From Psococerastis gibbosa (lineage: Eukaryota; Arthropoda; Insecta; Psocodea; Psocidae), in assembly GCA_963971405.1 (NCBI GenBank), contig OZ020484.1, positions 43,112,770-43,176,769 on the forward strand: a stretch of 64,000 nt of DNA, given 5' to 3'. The position numbers were made by a program, and so were the translations under genes. Under the pieces are notes generated by a model. The model searched no databases and was not told the DNA's origin. It saw only the letters and a list, made by a program, of their open reading frames with translations. Of the stretch, positions 47,301 through 59,300 are shown in pieces (positions within the stretch are counted from its first letter, which is position 1; each line of letters starts with the position of its first letter).

Positions 47301-50300
47301 TGGCGCGGTATGCTCCTCTGCAAACTGAGAAAGCAAGGAGTAAGTGGCAATATGATCAACTGGATAAAAAGCTTTTTAACCCAGCGCAGCATTCGATGCA
47401 AATTCTTCAATGCAACCTCGCCCTACAAACTTCTTCGACAGGGATTGCCGCAAGGGGCTGTATTGAGCTGCTTACTTTTCAACGTAATGATAGACAATTT
47501 ACGGTCAGCCATAGAGAAAATACCAGGAGTAACATGTCTCTTCTTTGCTGATGATGTCATCATATGGGCCACAGGTAGCAAAATAGCAGCAGTCGTTGAA
47601 GCACTAAACAAAGTTATGTTAAGCATCGAGAAATGGGCGAACTTGAACAAAATGGAGGTTAGTGTAGAAAAAACAGTATGCCAAATATTTACTATGTCCA
47701 CCAGACCTCCGCCAATAGATGTAAAGTACAGAGGAATCCCGCTCCGCCAAGTACCGTTATCCAAGTATCTTGGAATGAACTTAGATAGCAAACTATCCTG
47801 GAATGCTCACATTGCAGAAACAGCGGACAAGGGTCACAAACGCAATAATCTTTTAAAGAGATTGACTGCTACGAAGTGGGGAGCTACACAAGAAGTATTA
47901 ACTACGGCTTACAAGAAAAACGTGCGCCCGTCACTTGAATATGGCAGCGAAGTCGTCTCACTAGCAAGCAAAACCAGCCTTACAAAATACGATGTTGTCC
48001 AAAATAATGCCATGCGAGTAATAACTGGTGGAGCCAAGTCAACCCCCATAGCTGCTATGCAACTACAAACAGGTATAGAGCCTCTAGAAAGCCGTAGGGA
48101 CAAATATACACTCAATTTTTGGGAAAGAAGCAAGAGAGTGGATCGCAAGTACTGGCACGGTTTCATGAACGCGTCACAAAGGCTAAAAACGCAAACTTCC
48201 CCACTGACACACGCACAGGCGCTAGCAACAAAGTACCAGATAGGTACAGAAGAACCTGCCCCCTTGCAATATTACAACACTGTAGTACCAGCTCTACCCA
48301 CCAGACGGCTCGACCTCATCAACTTTACGGCAAAAAAGATCGAAGCTAGCCCGCTAGAGCTCAAAGCATACGCATTGGAAACAATTAACGTGCGGTATCC
48401 CCCGACTGAGTGGCTACATATGTACACAGATGTCTCGTACATCCCTGAAACAAGAGCAGCTGGAGCAGGATGGTATTGTCACCTTTTTGAGAACTCGAGA
48501 GCAGTCGGAAGAAACACCACTAATTACGATGGCGAGGTTCGCGCCGTATACGAAGCATTGAAATAAAAAACATACTGCTAACTGATGATGTATCGATCGC
48601 GTACTATATTTACCTGAATGTAAATTTATAAACCGCTGATGATACTGTACTACTTTCTTTGAACAATTATAATTCTAACGCGTGTGAAAATTGAAAGGTT
48701 ACATCCGACTTGCATATTTATAATTTATTAAATTCTATTGTATTTTACTATTAAAATATATTTGCTTTACTTTATTCATGTATTAAATTACTTATTAGAC
48801 TTCTATCGAGTTACTCCAAAGCGAACACCGCCCCTAGTACCTCACAGGTGATAGGGGTTGCCCAACTAGCTAGCTCAGAATGGCAATGCGAACATGTAGT
48901 AGGGGCGGCCTACGCTCGCTGGCAGAAGCCATGAGACTTGCTTAACTAAAACGAAATTAACAAAATCAAGGTGAAGTGGAAAAGAAAGTCGGCCTATCCT
49001 ATTATTGGAATAGTCCACAGGAAGACAGCACTGCTCAGAGAACGCAGTAGGCCCTCCTGTGGCCTACTCCAACCCAAGGACTCTCCTAACCCCTTGCCGA
49101 GACCCCCCTTCCACCTCAGAACGTGGGTCTGCTTCGTCAAAAGAGGAAATCCGGTTATTTGATCCACAACTGCGGTTATTTTAGAGAAAGTATTCGTATA
49201 ATGACAAAATATACTAAGTGACGGAGAAAAACCCCTCAACGGGAGAGGTGCAGGGTCTGTCCGCGGACCTACCAAGACGCTCGTCACTGATCCACTCCTG
49301 GGGGAAGGAATGTACACTAGTCCATTGAGGGATGAACCTCCATCCAAAACCGACCAGCATACACCCCAACTCCCAGGACAGGATCAGCCACGAACGCCCC
49401 AATAAGGCCGCCGACTCGACCAAAACAGTACGGAATTAAATAGGCTATAATGCAAAGTGAACAAATTATAAGAGGAAAATTCCACTGTTCCTTGACACGA
49501 GTGAGAGCTTCTGAGAGAGAGCAGGAAACGCGTACAGCTGAACAGTTCACTAAAAATGTCTAACAAGGCGCCACTGGCCCAAGCAGTCTACTTGAACAAT
49601 TCACACAACTAAAATCCCGGCAATGGCCAGAATGCCAGGGACGAACGCTATCGTCACCTTACCCAATACCTACCCCCCCTCGCAGAAGCTCACACAAGGA
49701 CAAGGAATGCGACTTAATAATTAACAAGTTAGTGATGCTACTGGGTAGGACACAGACAGGCTGCTCCGCCCTCTCGGAGATCGAGAATGCTTGAAGAGCA
49801 ACAGAACTTTACTACACGACTTTGGAAAAATGGCTTGATCTTACTTGAATTTGGAATTACTGCGGGGTATGAAGTTGACTGGCTCTAGGTCTGACGAGTG
49901 CTGGTACATGACATCTGCAGGTCCGGCAGTTCGACTGCTTTCTCTGTACTGCAACCCCCACAACTCCTGGTCAAATGGTGCTCAGTCTCATCTTGGGGCC
50001 ATCTTCCGCCCAATCATGGTGTGGCGCCGTAGCCACCCGGCCCAAGGGCGACTCCCTTTCACCACATAATGGTATAAAACCCAAAAAACGATCACAAAAA
50101 GAAAAAGCTCTCTTCCACCTCAAGGCTCAAGTTCCGCCAGGAAAAAACAAGAAGTCCGCTGACACTCTCTTCATTGCTCTTTTCTGCTGCCACTTCGCGC
50201 CAAAAATTCAAACACATTACAGCATCTAACCAGCTCCTAGCTACTAACCTGCGTCCGGCAAGAGTGGTTTTCCTCATAGACTCCCAAGCGGCTATATTAA

Positions 50301-53300
50301 TGCTAAGCAGCAACGCCTCCACCGATTGTGAAGAGACAATCAATTGCCAAAAAAAACTGGAGGAACTCATTTCGGCAGGGTGGGCAGCCTCCCTACAGTG
50401 GGTACTTAGCCATGTGGGAATATATGGCAATGAAAAAGCTGATGCGAAAGCCAAGGAAGGAGTGGTAATGGACCAACCAAACGTGCCACTAACCCTGAAC
50501 CGAGCCAAGAGCCAAATAAATGCAGCAATCTGCAATGCCACGAAGAACACCCTCAAGACCCTAAGCACTGGCAAAAAGTGGGAGAATCTTGCTACAGTGG
50601 GACCCATCTGTAGGAACCTTGAGAGAGCTGAAGCTGTTGCTAGATTCCGTCTCAATACCGGCCATGACTACCTTCAGACCCACCTACACCGCATTGGCCT
50701 TGCCGCCGATGACACATGTCCACTATGTCACGGTGGAAGAATGGACGAAGACCACCTGAGGGACTGCACGGCTCTCACCTACCCGAACGATGACTTGGTG
50801 AACCGCTATTGGGAAGCTCGGCGACGAATGGTTGAACTACCACGTTCGGGCGTTGGATAAAAAAAAGTAAGTGGTGTTTATAGAGACGCGTACAAGTACG
50901 AACATGCTATAAAACCAACTATGCCCTCAATGACGGCAATTTTTTGGTCGAAAAATTGGCCACAAAACGGCTACGACGCCTGCGCTCATAGAGAGATCGA
51001 ACTCCGTCGTCTGTTAGTTCAGTAATAGGACTGTAGTAAAGTAAGTAGGCTACTCTTTATGGGACTTTTTTACTGTACAGTACAAATTAAGAGGCCAGAA
51101 TACGTCAGGGGGTAAGACAGGGATGTTCGTTATCTCCGGCACTATTTAATATATACATACAAATGGCCTTAAAGGAGATGAGAGAATCGCTGCTTGACGT
51201 AAGAGGTGTGAGAGTGCAGGGGGTAAAAGTTGACATGATACGTTTCGCTGATGACATTGCACTTATCGCTGACGACGAAGAGGAACTACAGCGTGCCTTA
51301 GAAACAATGCAGGACATATTGACAAGAGGATATAATATGACCATAAATAAAAGCAAAACCTAAGTCATTGTTGTGAAGAATAAGAATGACATTAGCCAAG
51401 CATATGCATCCCTTGACAGAGTAGTTCTCAGCAGTGTCAAGCAATTTAAGTACCTGGGCAGCACAATAACAGAAGACAATAGCTCAGCGATTGAAATAAA
51501 CAGCCATATCCAACAAGCCAAGGTGGCATTCAATAAAAAATCCAAGATTCTGGAATCCTATAACATAAAACTAACCATCATGAAACAAATTCTAAAAACA
51601 TGTGTGTGGAGTGTTTTATTGTACGGCTGTGAAACCTGGACTATAGCAGATAAGGAACTAAAAAAACTCGAAGCTTTCGAAATGTGGTGTTACAGAAGGA
51701 TGCTACGGATCAGCTGGAGGGACCATGTGACAAATGAAAGAGTGCTAGACGCTATCGGGGAAGAAAGACAGTTAGTAGCCCAGATACGAATCAGGAGAGC
51801 GAAATGGATGGGGCATTTGCTAAGGCACGAAAATCTGGTACACACTATTATCGAGGGCACAGTAGAGGGAAATAACCGAAGAGGACGGCCGAAGAAGGAA
51901 TTCATGGATCAAGTAAAAGAAGACGCAGGAGCAATATCATATCAAGAACTGAAGAGGAAGATCGAGGACCGAGTGAACTGGAGGACGATATGCAGGGAGT
52001 TGCTGCCAACCAATCGCTAAGATTGTAACCTTAAGAAGAAGACAAATTAAGTAATTATATATACGGGATTACAAGTGAAGCAGCCGACGTGCTCTCCTTC
52101 AGGGGAATCAACCCTTTAAAAGAGCCACGTTAGGGCGAAAATAAAAATATATTTATTTCATTAGTTATTTGTATTTACTTATATTACACACACCATAATC
52201 CATCAAGGTCAAGAGAAAGTAGGTCGAGTTGAATCTCCTGTTTGGCATTGGGGGGAAATTGGGGAAAGGTTTGCGGTGGGCAGCTGTAGCAAAATATCCA
52301 CCCTCCCCCCCATCTCGCTGATCCCCGTCCCCTGGCCCCCACGATCGATAGGGCAACCTACAGCGCGCAGCAAATACTGCTTTCATTACCTTCATACTCG
52401 TGCATAGTCGTTTAAATGTAATTAACCATGGAACTATTTGCTCTGCCCCGCATTTGTGCTTGCTGTGAACTTGTCTGCTTCAACACGTTTAGCATGTTAG
52501 CATGCAAAAGAGGGTTGTTCCTTTTTTTCTTGTCAGAAAGTAAATAATGAATTTCGCCTTTTTTAACCTTTTTATTCTCTGATGATTTTCACGAGAAATG
52601 TACATTTTCGGAGGTTGTGTTGAGCGGACGAATTGAGTGGATGATAGAGGGGAGGGGCATGCTAGGCTACATTCTTTATGGCCAAGTTGACGCTTAGTAG
52701 TATGGCCGTGCCCGGGGAGGGGGGGATGGTCCATAAATAAATTTTTGTATGTAAACCTGTATGGTTTGAAGATTTTATCCATTAATTCATTAATAAATTA
52801 CGTAAAAATTTTTTTTGGTCCCCCCCCCCTCCCGAAATCAAAACCTGGGCACGGCCTTGCTTTGGAGTACGTGGGGCGTCATTGTTGATGTATCCCTACT
52901 ATCAATAATAAATTGGTCAAGTAAATTTGAACTTCCCGGGACAACGATTTATCCATGTGCATTCTACACCATTCTATCTAAACAGTTATCTAGGTAGGTA
53001 GTAAAAGTGCGGAAGCCACTGTTACTGTAATGTTTGTGAGGAATTAACCCATTTCATAATGGTCACGTTTTTGGGGCCAAGTTTAGTCACGCGAAATGTT
53101 TGCCGTCTCGCCAAAATTGAATTGTCTAAAAAAGAACCGGTCCGAGTTTACTCGAACATGCTTTCCAATTTATCAACATTAGTAGATCTTCTTCTTCTTC
53201 AGCCAACGCCCGTCCTTGGCTGGTAGGCCATTTGACGCACATTAGTAGATAGAGAATATGAGTAATTTCATGGTAAATAATTTTCCAGTGGTTAAATTTC

Positions 53301-56300
53301 CGTTATTTTTTTTTTTTGGGGGGGGGGGGGGGTTGTCCACTTGACGTCACTGGAAGCGAGATAAATTCTAGAAAGGTCACACAGCAATAATTGCGGGGCA
53401 CCACACAATGCATTTGACCGCGAATTTTCTAACATTTTTTCAAAAAATAATTTTTTGTGCAAAGCCAAATATTTTTTGCGAAAGCAACCAATGCGGTTTC
53501 GTTACTCAATTTAAATGTAAAACATACCTGAAGGTAGAAATCATCGATAGAAAGGTTTCGCAGAAAAATTATTTTTTAGTCATTTTTCATTAAAATTTAC
53601 GTATTTTTATTTTTTTTACCCCCCGAAGCAAACTATCAAGGGGCAAGCGACCCCCCGCATTTTATCAACAATAATAATAACAACTACAATATATGAGAAT
53701 TTAAAAGAAATCGGTCGAGCCGTTTTCGGGAAATAATTTTTTTAGACGTTTTTTTGGAGTTTTTTGAGAATAAACCCCCCCCCCCCCAAATTGAGTTAGC
53801 CCCAAATAAAAGAAATGGTCCTGAGGTATGATTTTTGTGAACCTACATGCCGAATTTCATCAAAATCGACCGCGTAGTTTGCCCGGAAATCAACGAACAG
53901 ACAGACAGACATTTCGTTAAAACCACTTTTTTGGGTTTCTGGGACCTTAAAACGTGTAAATCCATTGAAATCTCGGAATCGAAAATTTCGACCGTCACAA
54001 AGCTTTCCTTATACTACGTATAAATTGGAAAGCAAAAAAACTACTGGAAGGGGATTTGAACCATTGACCCTGGGGGTACGGCTCTGAGGGTGCTAACCGC
54101 TGAGCCAGGAGAATCCATGTGACCAGATGTGAGTAGAGCACGCGGCTAGCTGTAACAGGTGGTGGCTGATGTGTGGGCGACTCCCGCCAACCTTATTTTC
54201 ACCCTCTTACTGTGTATTTATAGATGGATCACATGTTTCCCAAGATTTCTATTATTCCAGTTGATTTTTTGGAAAATTGACGGTCTTGTGACGACGTAAA
54301 TAATTTGCTTTCATATGCCCATAGGTTCATGTGTCAAAAATAGGTTACCTTGGGCGCATATTCCACCTACGTCAATAGTCAATAGTAAATGTGGTATTGA
54401 CGTGGTAGCAGACCTTTTTAGACTGTCTTTAATGTCTGCTACCACGTCAATAGCATATGAATAAGCGCCTTATGATAGGGTGCATTCGGAAAAAAACGAG
54501 TTACTGATACGATAGTCCATTGTGATTTTAAACCTGAAGTATATATTATATAGTATTCTGTGTCTGTAGGCTTGTAGATGATCTTCTTTCTTTACCATCG
54601 ATTCTCCTGTTGTGGGGAGCAACATGCCCGGCAGCCGCGATTTGCCCTACCTGAGAACGTGGTGTACCCATCAGAGTTAGCTGGGACTGCCTTTTTTGAG
54701 TTTCGAATGACGACCTTCCAGTTCAGTTATGACTACTCTGGAATCGAGCCGGCCGCCATACCAAGTTGAATCCAGCGGACCAGAGCAGGTTCAAAGCTGC
54801 AGATAACTTGGTCGTGTGCACAGTGCCGGTAGGGAAACATGGTAGGACTTGTCCGGGTCACCTCCGAACTAATCGTGTGACTTCACTGTGTTTCCCAAGT
54901 GGTTCGGAATCCACTATAATCAGGAGGTCCACTGTCCTATGGGCTGGCATAGGACAGTCAAGTCTATGGGCCCAAATATGAGGCCTAAGTCGTTATTAAC
55001 CTGACGAACACTACCACTACCACAACTCTGGAGTCGACCATGCGTCGGAAATACTTCTGACAATATTTTCCGATTTTTCGTGCATTGCGATTGGCGAAAA
55101 AGAGCTTTCCTTGTACTTCCACATAGTTTTTATTTTTATTTTTTTTTCTATATAAATAGCTAAACAAAAAAAAAAATATGGACTTTTTTAGTTCTATTAC
55201 TAAGCCAACTTGGCGGAGTTAGGGCTATAAGCCCTCTCTTACACTCAACTAGGAAAGCCCGGGACCGCCTGCTTTACATGCCCTCCGAAGCATAGCCAGA
55301 AAATGTAGCAAGTGTGGGACTCGAACCATCAACCATTCGGGTAACAGTCGGAGTCTGTACCACTACTCTACATGTCCGGCCGGCCGCCATACCAAGTTGA
55401 ATCTAGCGGACCAGAGCAAGTTCAAAGCTGCAGATAAATTGGTCGTGTGCACAGTGCCGGTAGGGAAACATGGTAGGACTTGCCCTGGTCACCTCCGAAC
55501 TAATCGTGTGACTTGACTGTGTTTCCCAAGTGGTTCGGAATCCACTATAATCAGGAGGTCCACTGGAGTCCTATGGGCCCACACCGTGGCCTGGGACTGT
55601 GTCAAACCATACTACTACTACTACTACTCTACATGTCCTAACATGCCCTAAATGATTAGGGCTATAAGTCCATCTCATGCGCACTCAACTATGAGCACCC
55701 TGGACCGCCTGGTTTACATGCCCTCCGAAGAAAATGTGACAAGTTTGGTATTGGAAGGAACAACTTTCGGGTGAAAGCCAGAGTCCGTTCCACTGCCCTA
55801 TGTGTCCTGGGTCTACTGCTTTATTATACAGCAGATGCTGGCTATATACCTGTTTTGGCACTTGTTTGTGGTGAGCTACCGAATTCTGACGGTTGGTTTC
55901 TCGTTTTCAGTTCCAGTAGAAGCTACTGTATTCTTCGGTGCTGTCGCTCTCCTCGTGATCTTCCTGCTGGCGTTCTTTCTCTACTACAAAAAGTTTCGGG
56001 CTGTCAACCTTGTTGGGTTTCCCTTCCTCTGCTGTGATGAGCCTTTCCGCAAGTCTGCGAGGTCCAAGCAACCATCTTCAGGTAAATAAACTCCTATGAT
56101 CATCTCCAGTCGCACTTGATTGATGTATGAGAGTATCGACTCCTTGCTTCCACTTTTTAAAATTCAGCACTTCCTTCAGTTTCTACCCCTCTTTCCTGAG
56201 ATCGTCCTCAATCTGGTTCCCTTCTTGTACATGCCCTCATTCTTTTCTTCAAGTGGTTTATTCTACCAATTTCAATGCATTTAGATTCTTGTCCTCTACT

Positions 56301-59300
56301 TCTAACTAATCAGCAGTAGTTTCTTCCTGTTGCATCTGTCCTACCCTCCTGAGATCACTCTCAATCTGGTACCTGTACATATTTCTTGGTCTTTCTTTCC
56401 TTCCTGTACCATCTGTCTCCCCGGCCTGGGCTCCTCATGGACCGCATTGCATCTGTGCACAGATATAGTATGCTTACTGAATGTCTCATTTCATGAAGGA
56501 GGACCCTTAGTGTCAAGGTGATCAATGCTTCCTTAAAACTATATCAATAATAACTACATATCTGGGAATATTATTAAATGCTCCTTCCTTTATCGTTTTC
56601 AGAGTCTTCGTCTGTGTCGCTGACAGCAGCGGTAGTGCATGGTCATGACCTGTCGCTGGCTGAGAACGGCCGAGTGGGCGCGACTGGTAGTTGCGCCTCG
56701 TCGACCTGCTCGACGACGAGCACGGAGGACGAGCCGCGGAAGGACAAGTCGTTGCGGCACAGGGACAGACATCGGGAGAGACGGAGGGTGTCGCTGCAGC
56801 AGCCCGTGCACGTCGAGTGCCACATCCTCCCGGACACAAGAGTGGACGATGTGCAAGTGGTCAATGTTCACCCGCAAGAGGTAGGTTTTGGCTGTAATGT
56901 TCAGTGGTAGGTACTGTCAGTATTATGTACCATATACGGCTGCAATGTACGCAGTCAGTTTCCCGTATTGAATCTTGCCCTGTTTCAGACATTAGGCTTA
57001 TTGGTATAGTTTCTGCATACATTACTGGTGTCCGATCACACCTGATAATAGCGACAACGGACAAGCTGAGACAAGCCGACAAGGTGACCATGTTGGCATG
57101 TTGTAGCAGGCGCAGCAGGGGTCAGCGCGACTCAGCAAAGTTCGTTAACGAGTCTGTTTCCACCTTATTATACCAATTTAATATTTTACATTTAAACAAC
57201 AAGAAATTGTCCGCTGGAATCTCTGGCCTCCCAGTTGCTAGTCGCTTCCAGTAGATTACAGTATTCACAAGCACCGAAATCGGGGTGATGGAAGAATATA
57301 CGACAATCTAGTACCGGTAGGTTAATTTATTAAGCCTGCCATCCTTTCCTCTTGCCTACATTTAATTCACGAGCCGGAGCAGAATTTTCGCATTTGAAAT
57401 GGGAAATCATTGAAGTCTTTGTTCGTCTTTCAGGACCATGTAATGTTCGATGTGACGGATCTGGCTAATAGTGACCCGGAGGACCGGGAGACCGCGCCCG
57501 TGTCCAAGTGTGGATGTCTTGAGGTGGCCTTTGCTTACGATGCTCCCATGCGGAAGATGACGGTCCATGTTCTGCAAGCGCGTGACATTCCCAGTAAAGA
57601 CCGGGGAGGAGCGACCCACACCCAGGTAGGTAGTCAGGTAGAGAAGAGTGGAGGATAGAGAGTACTGCGTCCAAAAGTGTGGTTGTCTTTATTATTATAT
57701 TCCTATTTTTCTTTTCAGGTGCGGTGCCTCCTGCTACCTAGCAAAAAGCAGAAGCACAAGTCTAAAATAAGAAGTGGCGACAACCCGCAATACATGGAGA
57801 GTTTCTTACTGCATAGAATTAATCCAGGTGCGTGGCGCATCTATATATATTAATTTACTATTTTGTTTCCTCTGCCTTGGACGGCAGTGCCACAAGTTAA
57901 TTGAACCACCGTTTCTTTTTGTTCGTAGGTCGAAACTGGTGAGATTATCGGTAGCCCTTACTGCAGCCAGTCACAGACTTTTGCTATAAGAAATACACTG
58001 CAAATTGCAAATTTAATGAGAAATAATATTTTGAATGACTGTTAGGATAGATTATGTGGGAAAAGCGAGGCATGAAAAGGGGAATATGCATTGTTCCCTA
58101 TATTTCCCGTTTTACCTAACTGGTAGATAGGGTGTGTTGTTAATGTTGACCATTTTGTTACTTCCAGAGGATGTAAATAGTATGGGGGTCCGTTTTCGGC
58201 TGTACGGTTGTGAGCGCATGCGCAGAGAGAGGATGATTGGGGAGTGTGTCGTGAGTTTTGCTGCCTTGAATTTGGAGCTGGAGACCAATATGTGGCTGTC
58301 GCTGGAGCCTCGAGCTAATACTGCTGTGAGTAGCCTATTAATGTTGGCTTACGTACTTAATATGATAGTTAAATTCAATTTTGGTATGACTAATGGACAA
58401 GTTTCATTATAGGAAGATGCTTTCGCACAACCAATCAAAACATTGAGATTTGATGGATTGACGCCCTTACTCTGTGGATGTCTATACAAAAGTACTCCAC
58501 TACGGCTTCGGCACGGAATTCGGTGACAATTGCGCGCAATCTGGCCAAACAAACCCTTCAGACTATCGTGCTTCGTTCAATTTCGTCACACTACGCGATG
58601 GTCTGAATGGGACTAAAAGGGAGACATTTCCCTACCGTAGACCATTTAAATGCTGATTCCACTATCATTTATTTTTGCAGCTAAGTACATCAGCTTCAGA
58701 CATTCTGAGCCTGACCCGCAGTGACAGCACAGGTTCTACGCACTCGATGCAGCACGGGGGTGTGCCTGAACTTCTCCTCGGAATCGCCTACAACGGCACA
58801 ACTGGCCGACTATCCGTGGAAGTAGTAAAGGGCAGCCACTTCAGTCTGTGTGGGCCTTACCGGAACCTTACGATGCCTCGGGCGCCGGATACCTACGTCA
58901 AATTGTGCTTAGTCAGCAGTACCGGGCAGGAGATGGCTAGGTGCAAGACTTCGACGCGTCGTGGGCAACCTAATCCTCTTTTTAAGGAGACGTTTGTATT
59001 TCAGGTACGGTTTAATGATACATTTTTCATTCAACTTACAGATCGACTAGCTTATCTTCTATATTTTTAACACGGGGTTTAGAGTTAAGTTTAAATTGCA
59101 ATGTAAACACTTACTACTTACTAGCCAACGCCCACCCTTGGCAGGTTAGCCATTAGGTGACGCGCTGACCAGTATAATCGGGATGTCTCCGCGAGCTCGT
59201 TCTCAGGTGGTGAATCGGTTGCCAGGGCTGGACAGTTTGGTAGGTGGGCAGCATCCTTCTTCGGTTCGTCGCACAGGGGGCATGCTTCCGATTGGAGAAC

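Noticed and set aside
54045..54120. tRNA gene on the minus strand
   Set aside because: Box A and box B are present, but the acceptor stem does not pair and the anticodon arm is irregular. Treated as a SINE head.
56522..56910. Several overlapping open frames on both strands
   Set aside because: They are shadows of the GC-rich synaptotagmin exon at 56603-56880, whose frame fits both neighbours.
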